DNA of 64,000 nucleotides from Gyrodactylus bullatarudis (lineage: Eukaryota; Platyhelminthes; Monogenea; Gyrodactylidea; Gyrodactylidae): assembly GCA_012064415.1 (NCBI GenBank), contig SSNU01000163.1, forward strand, positions 558,001-622,000. The letters run 5' to 3'. Below, one piece after another: positions 37,330-50,472 of the stretch; within the stretch, counting starts at the first letter, position 1; each line of letters starts with the position of its first letter. Made by a program: the position numbers and the translations under genes. The notes under the pieces were generated by a model. The model made no database searches, was not told the DNA's origin, and was given only the letters and a program-made list of their open reading frames with translations.

Positions 37330-38135
37330 ATGTTATCAATATATATTCTTCTTTCTATGTTATGTTCTCCCTCATTTAGATTTGTACCAAGCTCCTCTTC
37401 TACCCCACATTACAAATTATTGTTCCCTAATTTTGGAAAGAATTCAATATAGGTTTCTCCATGCTTGCTTTTCATCGCTTGACTCTTATTGCTATATCTG
37501 GCTTTGAAGAAAAATTTTTATTGTAAAAACTTTTGCTTCACTCTCCTCGTCTGAAATTAAAAATTACTCGGCGGCAAATTGAAAAAAATTTTTTTCACCA
37601 TCGTAAAGCAATGTGCTTGGTATCATTCAAAAGCTAAGTAAATCAATAATTCAAATGTTACGATAGAAAATGTCCGAGAGGATTACAGAAACTTTCAGTT
37701 GCCATGGTGGTTACAAAGAAAATTTTTCGAAAAAATGAATAGCTCCATCGAATTCGTTATAAAATTCTGAGCAAGATCTGTAAAATTCAACGTGGTAAAA
37801 ATTTTGTGCTGACCAGTGGTATGTCTCACCTAAGGTCTGAGCTTGACTACACAAAATCTCTTCTTTACTCTAATCTTCATTTGGTCTTCAAATAAGTCCT
37901 CTGATAATGAGACCTTAAGTTTAACCTTGTATCCGTGAGATACAAGACGTTTGAACTGAAGAATCAACTGATTTCTGAACAGCTGATATTAAAAGTGGTC
38001 GTTGAACCGGACTCTGCCTTCACTTGCTTGTGGATCAAGGTCAGTTGAACTTAATAAAACCTCACATCACCTTGTATTTATTATTTTTATGTATCATAAT
38101 AAAGTTTTCATTTTAAAAAGAAAAATTTCTAGCTC
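37330..38135 (+). mobile_element. LINE C-terminal fragment with 3' UTR
   Basis: Frameshifted remains of the terminal domain: ERIQYRFLHACFSS near 37440 and MSHLRSELDYTKSLLYSNLH near 37820-37880. They are followed by a 3' UTR with CGTTTGAACTGAAGAATCA and GTGGTCGTTGAACCGGAC, AATAAAG near 38098 and an A-rich end. The 3' UTR alone recurs at 28530-28775. Confidence 0.7.
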
Positions 38136-40025
38136 AAGAAAAGAAGAAGGTGCCAACTTTTTTTGTAAATTTAAATCTGCATTTGATCAATCTAGTCTAA
38201 AAGAATTTTTATTATTCTAAAGAAAACAAGAAAATCTGTTACTATCATTAATATTTTGCTCAAGAATCCTTGCAAGTTTATTTATTATCGAAACCAGCTG
38301 CTTTAGTCTGTGAGTGTGTATGTGTGTGTGTGGGATACAGAAGGGGGAATAACTTTTCTTCTCTTCGGGAAATTTGTTTATGCACCAGATTCGTTGTAGC
38401 GGGATACATTTATTCCTTTTTATGATCTTTTATTTATTTGATTTTTCCCCCTGTTATATACAAGAGTGAGATAAATTTTTGAGCTGCATTCTTTCACGGA
38501 GAGGAGAGATCTACAGATCTGGTGGATTTTCCCTTATTTTGACTAACAAGATATTTTAAATTTGCATTTTACACGTGGATCAATTAATTCCTATAGTTAC
38601 CATTATGGGGATAGTGATGCTTGATAAAGAAAATTCCTCACATAGGCCTTGTTTTCCAATTCAATCATAATTTTCATTCATTAGATGAAAAATATTATCA
38701 GACTTTTATTCACCAAAAGTGTTTTATAAAGTGAATTATATTCTTGGTTTTTTTTCCTGACAGTTTTAGGCCTCAGCAAAACTTAATCGATTGCTAAATT
38801 GACTTTGACGACCCAAATGTTACGAAAAAATTCAAATCTTTTCTGATTCTAACGGTGCTCTTTAAGCGAATCAATTCTATCTCTTACAACATACTTAGTA
38901 ATTTTTGGTATTATTTGAAGCCCGCGAAATAGCGTAGAAAACACCATTTAAAAAATATCAAAAAGCTTAAAATCGATTCAATCCGAGGATGAACAATTTC
39001 CACAAGTTTCAATTTGAAAAAGTTGACAATTTGTTTAAAACGAAGTGATTTTGTGATTTCCCGTAGTAGAATTCATTGAAAAATACTTGCGCCAATTCAA
39101 AAACTGATGTTTTCAACTCTAATATGAGGCATATCAAAACTAAATTTAAAACAATGAAAGATTTTTATCGCTCTTTCATTCACTTTGAGATTTTGATGAG
39201 AAAAATAACCTACCCATAAGTGGACTAATTATCTCTTGATCTATCTTTGAAAGAGGTATTTTCATCTGATCAATGAAAAAAAACTCTCAAACTGGTTTCA
39301 TGGTTTTCAAACAAAAGCTTTCTATATTGCCATGCATTTATGGGATTTGATCCAGTTGAAAATCTTTGATTTTTCCCGATTTCACGTAGAATAACTTTGC
39401 ATAAATTTGCCTTTCTCTTCAAAAATTAATGCTGAATTCGCTTGAATATGCAAATTTTCAGTAAAAGTCGTTGATTTGTTGCTGAAATCATTCGAATACT
39501 AATGTATCCTGATGAAAAGTCGAAATCCTACACCCATTTGGGACCCATTAGTTTTAGTTAGTTGATATGTACAATAAAATTTAAATAAATATTCGTTCAT
39601 ATTTGTGAGTCTATACATGCAATCTAATCTAGCAATGTCTCTCATGTGTAAAAAATCTTTTTAATTGATATATATTCATGGCCAATCTATTTAGATGTAA
39701 TGAAATCAAAATTGATTGATTTTATTCTAGAGAAAATGGTGTCAATTTCCCACGTACTACTGTATTGTATAATGTCCCTAGTAATGTCTACTGCATGCAG
39801 TGCCATCTATATTGATAAAAGTTAAATCCTAATGGAACATTGATTATGCCAAAAAAGTAATTAACTCATTCTTAACTCACTATTAAGTAGCCTCTTACCT
39901 AGAGAATCTAATGTCTTTTATTTAAAATTTAAATAAAATTAATTCTCTGTCAACTAAACACTATCTTAAAATCAGATTTTCCTAAGACAAAGAGAACAAT
40001 GACTCTGTCCAGAACCTGTTTTGGA
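38136..40025. other. gene-free, with one diverged repeat
   Basis: A GT-rich microsatellite lies near 38310-38330. About 38790-38940 (TTGACTTTGACGACCCAAATG) has a diverged sister at 47150-47340. No gene seen. Confidence 0.4.
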
Positions 40026-40897
40026 TATACACTAGACTGGGTCCCTATTTTTTAAACGGTGAAAATTAAAAAATCAAATTCATTTCTTAACTAAACGGGA
40101 AGCGTAGATTAAGAATTTCTAGTTCTTGTAAGTTTACCATATTCATTGTAGCTTTTAGCACTTTGACTTTAACTAATCGTAACCGTACTTATAAGTAAGG
40201 ATATGGAAAACAAAAATATATAATTATACTTCAAATCAACTAAACGAGGATTTTAAAGATTATAAAATATAATTTAAAACCCAAAAAAGTAATCCAATTA
40301 GAATTTCTACTTTCGTATTCTAATACGTATTCTCATGTATTCTTCTTCATTTCATAATTTTTTTTACGCTCTCCTGCTTTTCATGTGTTTTTTTGAAAGT
40401 TATTCAAGGGATTTTTCTTAAAGATTAAATTAAATTTTGATTGTGAAGATGACAAAATTTATCTCAATTTTAACTTATAACTTCAATATTTCACTAAGTG
40501 ATTATCGAGATGATCAAAGATTTTAATTTTTTACGATCATTAAATATTTAGGCAGGATTTGGCCGGCAATTTTTATAGTGTTTAAGCTATTAATCTGAAA
40601 AAATGCACATTTTATATGAAAATATTTTGAAATTCATTGGATAATTTCAAAATTTCTCAAATTCAAATAAGCTAGAAAGGGCATAATTTCATTCAGAGTT
40701 TATAATATGCATAGGAAGTTTTCCATTTAGCCTATTCATGAGTAACATCATGTAATAAATACCTTAAAACTCTCAAAAGCTACAGGAACCATGCTGGAAA
40801 AAAAACAATCGAGTTTTCTTAATTTACGTATTCCATTTAGTATGAAGGTGAATTTGACTTTTCTTCGAAATCAAGAGGGACCCAGTCTAATATACTC
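40026..40897. mobile_element. possible TIR element
   Basis: CACTAGACTGGGTCCC near 40033-40048 faces GGGACCCAGTCTAA near 40878-40891 in inverted orientation, each next to a TA. About 870 bp, non-coding. The ends are short, so this is tentative. Confidence 0.4.
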
Positions 40898-40929
40898 GCT
40901 CTCATTGGTAGAAAAACAAAACTAATACT

Positions 40930-41240
40930 GATGACATCAATCGTCAAATTAATTAAACTCAAAGCTTATAGAAGCATAGTTCTGCCTCACTTTAACTACG
41001 TGTCACCTTTAACCTCTAGCATCACCTATAAAAGTGGTATGAAGAGCTAGAAAAAATAGGTTCCTAAAATCATTCTATCCTTGTCTTATCTGACCTAATC
41101 ATATCATCTGGTTTTTCACCCCTGGGTGTCAATGTCAATGAGTAAGCTTTTCTCAAAAATAAATAAAAAGGTTACACTATCAGAAATTCCTCTCATCAAG
41201 ATAATTTTCTGGCTCCACATTTTAGATTGGATAAAAGACA
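40930..41240 (+). mobile_element. LINE reverse-transcriptase C-terminal relic
   Basis: LIKLKAYRSIVLPHFNYVSP, then a frameshifted EELEKI and a FYPCLI-like stretch, resembling the region just after the palm domain in the LINE at 15.7 kb. Several stops. Confidence 0.5.
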
Positions 41241-42285
41241 AACTTCTCCCTTCATGAATGAGACAAGCCTAATGATCTCAGATTAGTTAGTTAATTAAAA
41301 TAGGCTATTCTAAATCACTTCTTTATCCCCACTTTTATTGATCGAATACTTGTTTGATAAAATATCATGGAATTTCAGTATCCGACTAATTAAACTGCTT
41401 CTGTAAAAGAAGTTTTGGAGTTTGACTATTATGAGCTTAATACCAACGACGAGGTGAAATGTATGATATTAAAGAAAAAAAATCGTCAGCAAGGGTAAGT
41501 TGATTAAACTACTTTTATTTCGGGCATACTAGTCATTGGGATAAATGTAGAATGAAAAGTTTCTCACCAATTACAACACATGGTCCTTTCGCATATGAAA
41601 ACAGCCTGATCAATTTCAATTCATTCAAAGTAATTAATTGTGTTTAATATTTCCAAGACCAAGGCAAAGATCAGCTAAATAACCTAAAATCAGGAGAAGG
41701 AGAATACCAATTTGAATTTATCTAAAACAATAAAAATAAAACTTATTTATTATCAAATGATACACTGATAACTAGGATTTATCTGTATGTCGTTATTATT
41801 CCTTTACTGAATTATCAAGTGACTACAGCTCCAAGAACAATAATAAACATTGGGAAAAATCTAAAAATAAAACCCAGAACTTATCTGTTTTGATTTTTCT
41901 TCAACTTCTGTAGTAACCTATACTTCCTAATTTAAAGGGGAGGGGCGCAGGGACACATGCAATTTTGATAAAACAGACTGGATCGGTTTTGTTTTTAATT
42001 TTTGAAAATATAATAACAATAATAAAACATACTAATCCAAAGAATTCAGTTAAAGATAGATTTTAGAATTTCTAGCCTTGACCTCTTCAGGAGAGCTCGA
42101 ATGAGGTATTTGTCACATGATACAGTACAGATCATTTTCAATTTATTGTAAGTGGAATAAGTCTTGCATATGGATCAACTACATTTCCATCAAAATTTTT
42201 GATGACTACTTGAAAGTGGTAATATCAAATATGAGAGATTTTCTACTAAATTAAGAATGATTTTAGAGAAAAATTAATTTATTAG
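41241..42285. other. gene-free, nothing recognised
   Basis: AT-rich. Confidence 0.35.
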
Positions 42286-43390
42286 TTGGAACAAAATATT
42301 CATATATTGATACTCAGGAAAGAAATGATATTAGAACATTGATCAACATTACAATCATTTACAATCGAAAATTCTATTTAAAACTCAGAGATTATTCAGT
42401 TTGATTCATAAATCTGAAGAGAAGGCTCTATTAACTTATGAATTCGAATGTGAATTGCAGTGATCATTTGAAGGGAGACACGACTGTGCCAAAGATCATA
42501 CGGCTTCAATTTCTAATTTTTCTATTCTTTACAAATTTCCAGGAGATGACAGCATAGATGTATGGGAAAAAGAGAAATTCTTTTTCTAACGCTGGCTGAT
42601 GTGAGCTTTTTCACTTTTACTTATTGGAGAGTTTTGGTGTTTTTTTTTCAGCTTACATTCTGTTTCCTATTCTGTTACTACTTTTTTGGGAATTTGTAAA
42701 TTATTAGAATTTTATCTTTTTTTAAGGTGACACTTCTGATGATCATTTAAGAAAAGCAGATTTAATTTATCTTCTTCTACCAACTTTTGATTTATGAATT
42801 TAAGAGAATTCTCGGACGTTTATCAATATTTAACTTGTAATATTGGAATTGAAAAAATCTGGAGTATGAGAACAGGAAATTTTGGCATGCTAAATGAATC
42901 AAAAAGATGAAAAATTATTTCGGCCAACTTTAATCTGATTTTAAGCCTATAAAAACAAGCCCCTCCCCAATATACGATACCATTCTAATCAGAATTTAAT
43001 TCTCTCTATCGATTTCAACTTTTTGAAATTTTTAGGACAAAAATTTATACCAGGACCACTCTCTGCTGCTGCAAATTATTGGAGAGTTTTGGTGTTTTTT
43101 TTTCAGCTTACATCATGTTCTGATATTCTCTGACTTTGACTATTCCTTTCACAATTTGTAAATTATTATCTTTACTTGTATAATTTTTAAAGTATTGCCA
43201 CTGATGATGCTTTATGAAATGTACATATGGCCCTAATATATATATCTCTTATTTCTAAATCTCCTGTAATATGATTTTAAGTGGATTTTCGGATGTATTT
43301 GAAAATTTACGTGAATATTCAGTTTGATCTATAAGGATTTTTCACTTTACAAATAAAAATCTATAAATAAACCTAATTTGTGTATTCCAA
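42286..43390 (+). mobile_element. decayed Penelope-like element, two tandem 3' ends
   Basis: 42370-42600 aligns with 59640-60000 (AGATTATTCAGTTTGATTCA; GAGATGACAGCA; GAGAAATTCTTTTT). The following GGAGAGTTTTGGTGTTTTTT with CAGCTTACAT occurs at about 42625 and again at 43081, matching GAAGAGTTTTGG...CAGCTCACAT at 60040. So two copies of the 3' region lie in tandem. No intact frame. Confidence 0.6.
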
Positions 43391-46300
43391 CGGCCAATGT
43401 TGGCTTTACTCCTGCAATTTAATAATAAATTCTTCAACGTTTTCCCCTATACTAATATTTCCATTGGCATTTGTAAATCATCTCGTTTCAGATGTAATCA
43501 CTCATAGGGGGTGTGATCTATTTTTCGGATGATTTTTTTTTACTTAATTTTCCATACAATTTCATTATCGAAAATGATAATGTTATAGAAACTGTACATA
43601 TTATCAGTGCATTTAGTTTCATAATAATTTGTTACAAGATTAGTCTATAGAATCACAAATTAATCCATTCTTACTATGACTATGGGTAGGATATTAATAT
43701 TTCCTCTATATGAAAAAAGTTATTTGTTCAGAAAGTAACATTATATATGCAGATAAAACAAATCATTATCCATAGAACATATAATTACATAATTATAGAG
43801 TTCAGACACATACACACACACACGCTGCTACTAGCTAGTAAAATCATGAAAAACATACAGGTATATTCCCATATTCTAGCACATGTTCAAGGAATAGCTG
43901 AACGCATCATAAATAATACAGTGTATAATCAATCTTAATTAGGATCATTTTGTTTTTATACTCAATAAGTCCTTTTTCAAATTCTAATATTGACCTAAGT
44001 TTTAATAAATTTTATTATAGTCCTTTTTCAGTTTTGTAGATACTAATTTTTCCACTGAAAACCCAATATGACATCATCTTGTTTAGGATTAAATTCTTAA
44101 AAAAAGAGTGGGTGGAGAATTATTCTTAGATCTTCTAGCAATTTTGAGGGATTCGAGCTCACTCTTTTTAATAACTACAGGGAAAACGACCAAGTGATTA
44201 ATTACATTGTAGTGGAAAACATTTCCATTGGAATTATTATCATTTAACATTTTTAGTAGTACAAGTGCACCATCTACGTTTTTTTGACGAAAGTTTATGT
44301 GTGTGAAATTTCATTGAAAGAGATTTTCATTCAATGGATGAGAGTAAATGTTAAGAGATGGGCAATCTTTGTTACTATTATTATTATTGTTGATCAATCT
44401 TTTGTATGTTATATGCCCAGTTTTCACATGATTACAGAGAAAAAAGAGAGGGGAAAATAATGAAATGTATTCAAAGTTTAACAACAAATAAATAATAATC
44501 AACTTACTTGTTCATTTTGCTGGAAAAAAAAAGAAAAGAAATCGATTAATGAACAATCATCATATATTTCTGCAACAAATTAAAATTTCTTATCGTTACT
44601 CTTTAAAAATAAGACAAGACTTCAACCATAGAGCTTTCTCTAGATGAAGGTTAATCACTGAAGTTTAAGGAAGATTTAGTAATAATATAATGTGTCGAAA
44701 ATGCTTCACCATCAATCACAAAAAAGCCAGAATTTTTCATATGACCGCTCAATTTTCAATGAATTTATACTAAGCAATCACTAAAATCTGGTTTATCTTG
44801 GTAGCTTAATGAGTTTCTTAGTTTTTTATCTTCAGAACTAGTAATCTTCTCAACAAGAGGACCTTCATGGAGGGTTTTGTTAACTTATCATGTCCGTGAG
44901 ATAATGTGGGAAAAATGGACTCAACTGTCAAAGAGTTGCAGAAAAGTTTCCAAAAATTAATTTAATTAATTAGAAATCCTTTTCAGTCAAAATCATTCTA
45001 AATTTAGTAGTAAGGGGGATTTCTTCAAACCAAATGAATGATTAATGATGAAAATATTCTCAAATTTCCAAATATTTCTCCGACCAATGAGGAGCTGGTT
45101 CATTCATCAAGGAAAGAATGTGAATCTCTATCTAAAGAGTTGAAGTGAACAAAAAAGGATGCCTTGATTTAGATTTAGGACACTTATATCCTACTCAAAA
45201 TGACTCAGGCCTTTTTTGCCAAGTCCCTCAAAAACCGGTGAAAATCTCGTAAGAATTCAGCTTGTCTATCTCAGATCTTGGCTAGAACCTCACTCTTTTA
45301 AAACTCTCCTGGAACTACCAAATATACCTCCCCAACTGACAAGCTTAACAAACCAATCCGTTAGTCTTGAGACTGTCAGGTAATCTTTAAAATATCAAAG
45401 ATTCCAGTTAATCTTGTTACCGAGAAGCAGGTTTAACGAGCCATTTCGTTACAATAAAGAGTAAGAAGATTAACCGTATGCTAAATACACTCTTTGTTCT
45501 TTGTTTTATCTAAATAAAGTTGAGAAAAACTATTACAAACATGTTTTCTCGTACTGCTGATAAAAAAGGTGGGATTCATAACGTTTCTATTATCAAGTTT
45601 GCTTACAATTTAAGAAAATTAAAATTTCCCAGAACTAATAACATCACTAGATACCTATGATGACATTCTATAAAAAATTTAAAGAATTGATCAGAACATT
45701 CGAAAGAGTACTGAACACATTACTGCTTCAAAATGTCCACTCTTAATTAATACGAGTTCATTTAGCAAATAAGAAAAATTGAGGAATCCATTGCTGACAT
45801 TACTCTGGTAGACTAGTGAGTAATAAATACAAAGGAAATAACATGATCAAAATATTGAAATAAACAAATCAGCTAAAATCTATAAGTTATATCAAAGTAA
45901 TAAAACAAATTTTTATGATAGTTTTATGACAAGATTATCCAGCACCAATTATCCTGTATTGCTATCAATCGGAAAATTTGTAAGGAAAATTTATCAAAAT
46001 GATAAAAATAGAGTCCTATCTTTCTTTATCCCTTACTCTCGCTCCTATGAAAGAATATCAAAAGATTGAAGTAGCCGACAAATTCTTGTCCTGTATGAAT
46101 CAAACAAATATATAAAGTCGGAGATTTCGATCTGTCGATTATGGAACTAGTTTTGATCTTTTTGAGATTCTTATTTTGATTTAGCGCCCAATAATTTTTA
46201 AACAAACTTTTCCAATATTTTATTTTTTATGAAAATAAATTCTTGACAAAATGAATAAATAAATTTTAATAACGATAATAAGATAATTTGAAAAATAATT

Positions 46301-48800
46301 TTTTTTTAATTTTAGGGCGTTAATTTGAATTTTTCAATCTCAATAATTTGCTTTAGTACTCAATACAGCTTTATCATCTCCATTAAAATTAAGTTCAAAT
46401 CTTGACAAACATAGTCGATTTCAGAGCAAAATGATTGATCAAGAAAACCAGAAAGACTGATTTCGAGGAGTGAGGTATAATTTTTATATTTGAAAAAAAT
46501 TGAATGATTGATCTTGATTTAGCCAGAGGATTTCATGAATTATCTATTCTCTAGCATGGCCATGGATGCAAGCAAGACATTCTCAAGTACATGCTTACTT
46601 AAGGAGTAGTGGAAAAAGGACCAATAATTGAATTAAGATCATTCGAGAGGAATTTCAATAATTATTCTTCCAGCTAGGCAATATGCAAATTACTGTTTAT
46701 ATTTTATTGCCAAATCAATAAAATTATTCCAGGAAAGTAAATCTTTTCACTAAGGGAATACACACTAGGATCAATGTTTCTACATAATTAAGTATTTGGT
46801 GATCACTTTCTCCAAGAGGTGAAAAACCTGCCTCTAATTGATCTTAAAATCAAAACTACACTTGCTCTTCTTTTCAGGGAAACTACTTCATGGTGAAACT
46901 TCGAAAGGGATTCCCCATGAATTTAGCTACTTACTACTGTTCTAACATGAGAATATCAACCAAAAGAAAGTTTTGGAAGATGGAAGAATAACCCCGAAAT
47001 GTATCTTGTAAATCAGAAAAGGGTAACTTTTCCATAGAAAGTGTGAAATTATTTCTTTATCGAATATCTCATTAAATGTTTTAGTATTTTGGATATGATA
47101 TTCTTTATCTTATTTATCTGAATCATGATTATAATTTATAATCTATAAGTGAATTGGCTTTGACGACCAGAATGTTTGCCAAATTAATTTAAACTAATCT
47201 CAAAATTTACTACTGTATATCAAAGAATAGATAAATTCATTTCTTATTCTAATGGTAGACTCTGAAAGAATCAGTTCTCTCTTATAAAAAAGAACAAGTT
47301 AATTTAGGCATTAATGGAAGGCCGCGAAGCATTGGATTCAAGGCCAAAATCTGAGCAAGATATTGAAATAGAAACAGCGGAGAATACAACTTGTCTGGTG
47401 TGGATTGCCGTCTAAAGAGACAAAGACTCTAATTCTTTCTCGATTTCTATCTCACCAAAATTAAACATAGCAGATGATCCTTGATCAGATTACAGTTAGA
47501 ATTCGTCAGTACAGCGTAGGTAGAAAATTCCATAGATAATAGAGCTGTAACGAATTTTTAACTTTTATCAAATCAAAGTTTTCCGTGAAATTTCCACATA
47601 CCAACCCTAACAAAATTGAACAAAGTGAACACATAGTCAAAATTCATTGAAAATCAAGCGGCATTTTTTAAACTTAATATTATCACTGATACTTATATAG
47701 AATTATGTCAAGAATTCATAGTAGGTTTTTAAGATATGTTGAAAAATTAGTTACATCTCTTTTATTAATAGATAAGTAGTGGAATTAAACTAGATTACAT
47801 AGTTATATTTTATTTTATTTCTTCAAGTCCAAGTGGAAATTCAAATTTTTTCTCTATTTAAAGCTACACCTACTCAACAAAGGTAGTGCTTGAGGGGATA
47901 TAAATCGAATGAATCGTATCTATTTATCTACAGTTTCTTTCAATTCGCCTTGGAGAGATTCTTTAATTATAGTTTACGTTGGATAGGGAAACTCTGATTG
48001 AAATAATAAAATTTGAATTTTTCGTTCATATCTAATAATATCAAGAGTAATAAGAAGAGTAAAAGGATATAGAAATTATTAAAGAACATGTCTAAAAGAG
48101 ATACCTACTTCTTCGCAAGAATCATCTCTAAGGGTACCAAAGATCTTTTCTGGACCTATTTATCGTTCTTCAAGCTTTAATTATTAATCAAGGATTAACA
48201 ATTAATAAAGTTGCAGAATTGACTAAAATCTTTTGAGACAAAAAAATGAAATTTCTCTTATATTCGAAATGTATTTTTATTTTTGAAAATTTTTTGTTTA
48301 TCTAATGACATAAGCATAAAATGAAATTTGGTCGGATCCTATGGGCAATTTGAAATTTTCGTCAGTTGAATAAAGTCAAAAGAGTATAAAATAAGATGCA
48401 CTTCAAGGGTACATATGAATCCAGTCTTTCTGTCATCTCAAGTAACAAAATACAAGAAAAACTTTTTATTGTTTTCATTGGAAATGAAAATTTCCTGTTT
48501 CCTAGTGAACTGTCAAACTTTTTTGATTTAATTGGTATTTCTCCGATAGGAAAATTCATTTTACTAGTGGAAATTAAAAAGAACAAACTCAACTTGTTGT
48601 TAAACAATTCTTGTTTCTACAGTTGTTTTGCTGTTAATATTTAACAACTGTTCATGTTTATAAGCTGAATCGTTACTTAGTTTTACATTTATTATATTAC
48701 AAGACTCATGTTAAACAAATTTGCAATATAATAGAGTTTTGAGTCGTTTACTTTTGCCAAAATAAGACGAGGTAACCATTGGATGAAATTTCGAAAAACT
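43391..48800. other. gene-free stretch, 5.4 kb
   Basis: A CA-rich microsatellite lies near 43806-43824. About 47150-47340 is a diverged copy of the repeat at 38790-38940. About 44060-44145 weakly resembles 57190-57270 (GACATCATC...GATTAAATTCT). No host gene is supportable. Confidence 0.4.
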
Positions 48801-49267
48801 AATGAAACCGCCTGTAATTTTGTTTAAATAATCTTTGAGCTATTTCTAAACCATTCCATCATGCCAGACTAACTGAACTCTTGAAATGCTTCGGGTATTG
48901 AATAAACAAAATTTTGAACGTTTTTTATTCGATTCTTTTAATTTTATGCAATTAAAAATAGTTAAGATTTTTACTGAAAATATAAATTTAGAGAGTATTG
49001 AAAACGTTCAAAATTGTAAATTTTATCTATTTAATACCTAATAATAATAATATATTTATTTAACAATTCATATGTTATCTTTATAAAAATTAAATAATTC
49101 TTCTTATAATATTATAACGTTTCTAATTTCTTTTCTGAATTCTAATATGTTCAAGTTTTTAATTGAAAAATACCTGAAGCATTTCAAGAGTTCAGTTAGT
49201 CTGGCATGATGGAATGGTTTCGAAATAGCTCAAAGATTATTTAAACAAAATTACAGACGGTTTCATT
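48801..49267. mobile_element. MITE with about 100-bp terminal inverted repeats
   Basis: 48801-48899 (AATGAAACCGCCTGTAATTT ... GAAATGCTTC) is nearly the reverse complement of 49168-49267, with a handful of mismatches. The middle 270 bp is very AT-rich and non-coding. No transposase. Confidence 0.65.
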
Positions 49268-50472
49268 TCATCCAAGTTTAGTAATAATAGGATTCTTCAA
49301 AATCAGAACAAAAATAAATCTTTTCAAAATGAACTTAAACAAAAGAAAATTAAATATTTTCCTAAAAAAGCTGTATCTGGTTAATTTATTGTTGCCTGTT
49401 ATTGAAAATAAAGATAAAATTGTTTTCTATGATTAAGTGAAATTAAAGATAAAATTGGTAGTAATTTACAAGAAATTCAAATCAGAGTCAGATGAGTCTT
49501 ACATTTTCCATTCCGTCTGGAAAAACACCCTTTTGTTGGCAAGCAGAGTGAATAGATTTCTTGTCCAAGAACTGCTCACAGTTTAGTTTTTATTTTTATC
49601 AATAAATTATTTTTGAAAAAGATTTGCATCAGAGAGAATAAATATCGTTGCAGACACAAAATTTAAAAAAACGAATCTGACAGTTTTATTGAAATACTTT
49701 CAAGTTTATTCACTTCAATCGCTTGTCATACTTCTCAGTTTATCTTAGTTCCCAGGCAGAGGAAAGGGATTATAAAATATTGCCAGAAAATATCTTTTTC
49801 TATCAAACCATAAAAATAAATTTCCTTTTGAAGTTTTATTAGCTTCAATTATTTTTGCCAGGAACTTTTTTTCTCTCCAAAACAGAATGAACCAAAATCA
49901 TCGCCTTCTCAATCAAACCTCATATTAAAATTAATCATTTTTCTTCTATTCGATCCGTTCGAGATAAGAGTAGCAGGGATTCGAACCCGGGTCGTCAACC
50001 ATTTGTTGTTAGGTTTGAGCAGGTTAGAGCAGTTAGTTTCAAAACTATTATATGATTTAACTAATTCAATTATAGATTTTTGTTGATCATATCTCTATTT
50101 TTTTTCACTTATTTTGGCAAAACAGCAATTCCATTTCATTACAGAATTTTATTTTTTTCCTTTCTAAAAAGTCGATTCTAAATAATGTAATGTCCATCAT
50201 TAGAGATAAAAATCTAAGTGATACATGCTTTTTTGGGAATAGTTGTATTAAATTAATAAAGAAACATATTTCATCTCATGTATTAAAAAAAGAAACATTC
50301 AACAGTTATAATTTTTACATTGACAAATATGGGTTATTATGGCTTCAATTTTTTTGCCCAGATCATCAATGATCATCATGCATCAGATACGTAGATAATA
50401 CATTTATTGTGATGAAACAAGAAGCGACTTTTTCTAGGGAAAATAATTTAATCCATTCGAACATTGAATATA
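49268..50472. other. gene-free, with one tRNA-like T-arm
   Basis: Only a perfect T-arm-like GGGTTCGAATCCC (minus strand, about 49978-49990) stands out; no complete tRNA can be folded around it. Confidence 0.35.

Noticed and set aside
38305..38332. CRISPR or other ordered array
   Set aside because: Only a GT microsatellite; no array of spaced repeats exists anywhere in the window.
49970..50042. Apparent tRNA with a perfect T-arm on the minus strand
   Set aside because: The D-arm-like GAGCAGGTTAGAGC lies in the opposite orientation and no acceptor stem pairs, so no tRNA can be folded.
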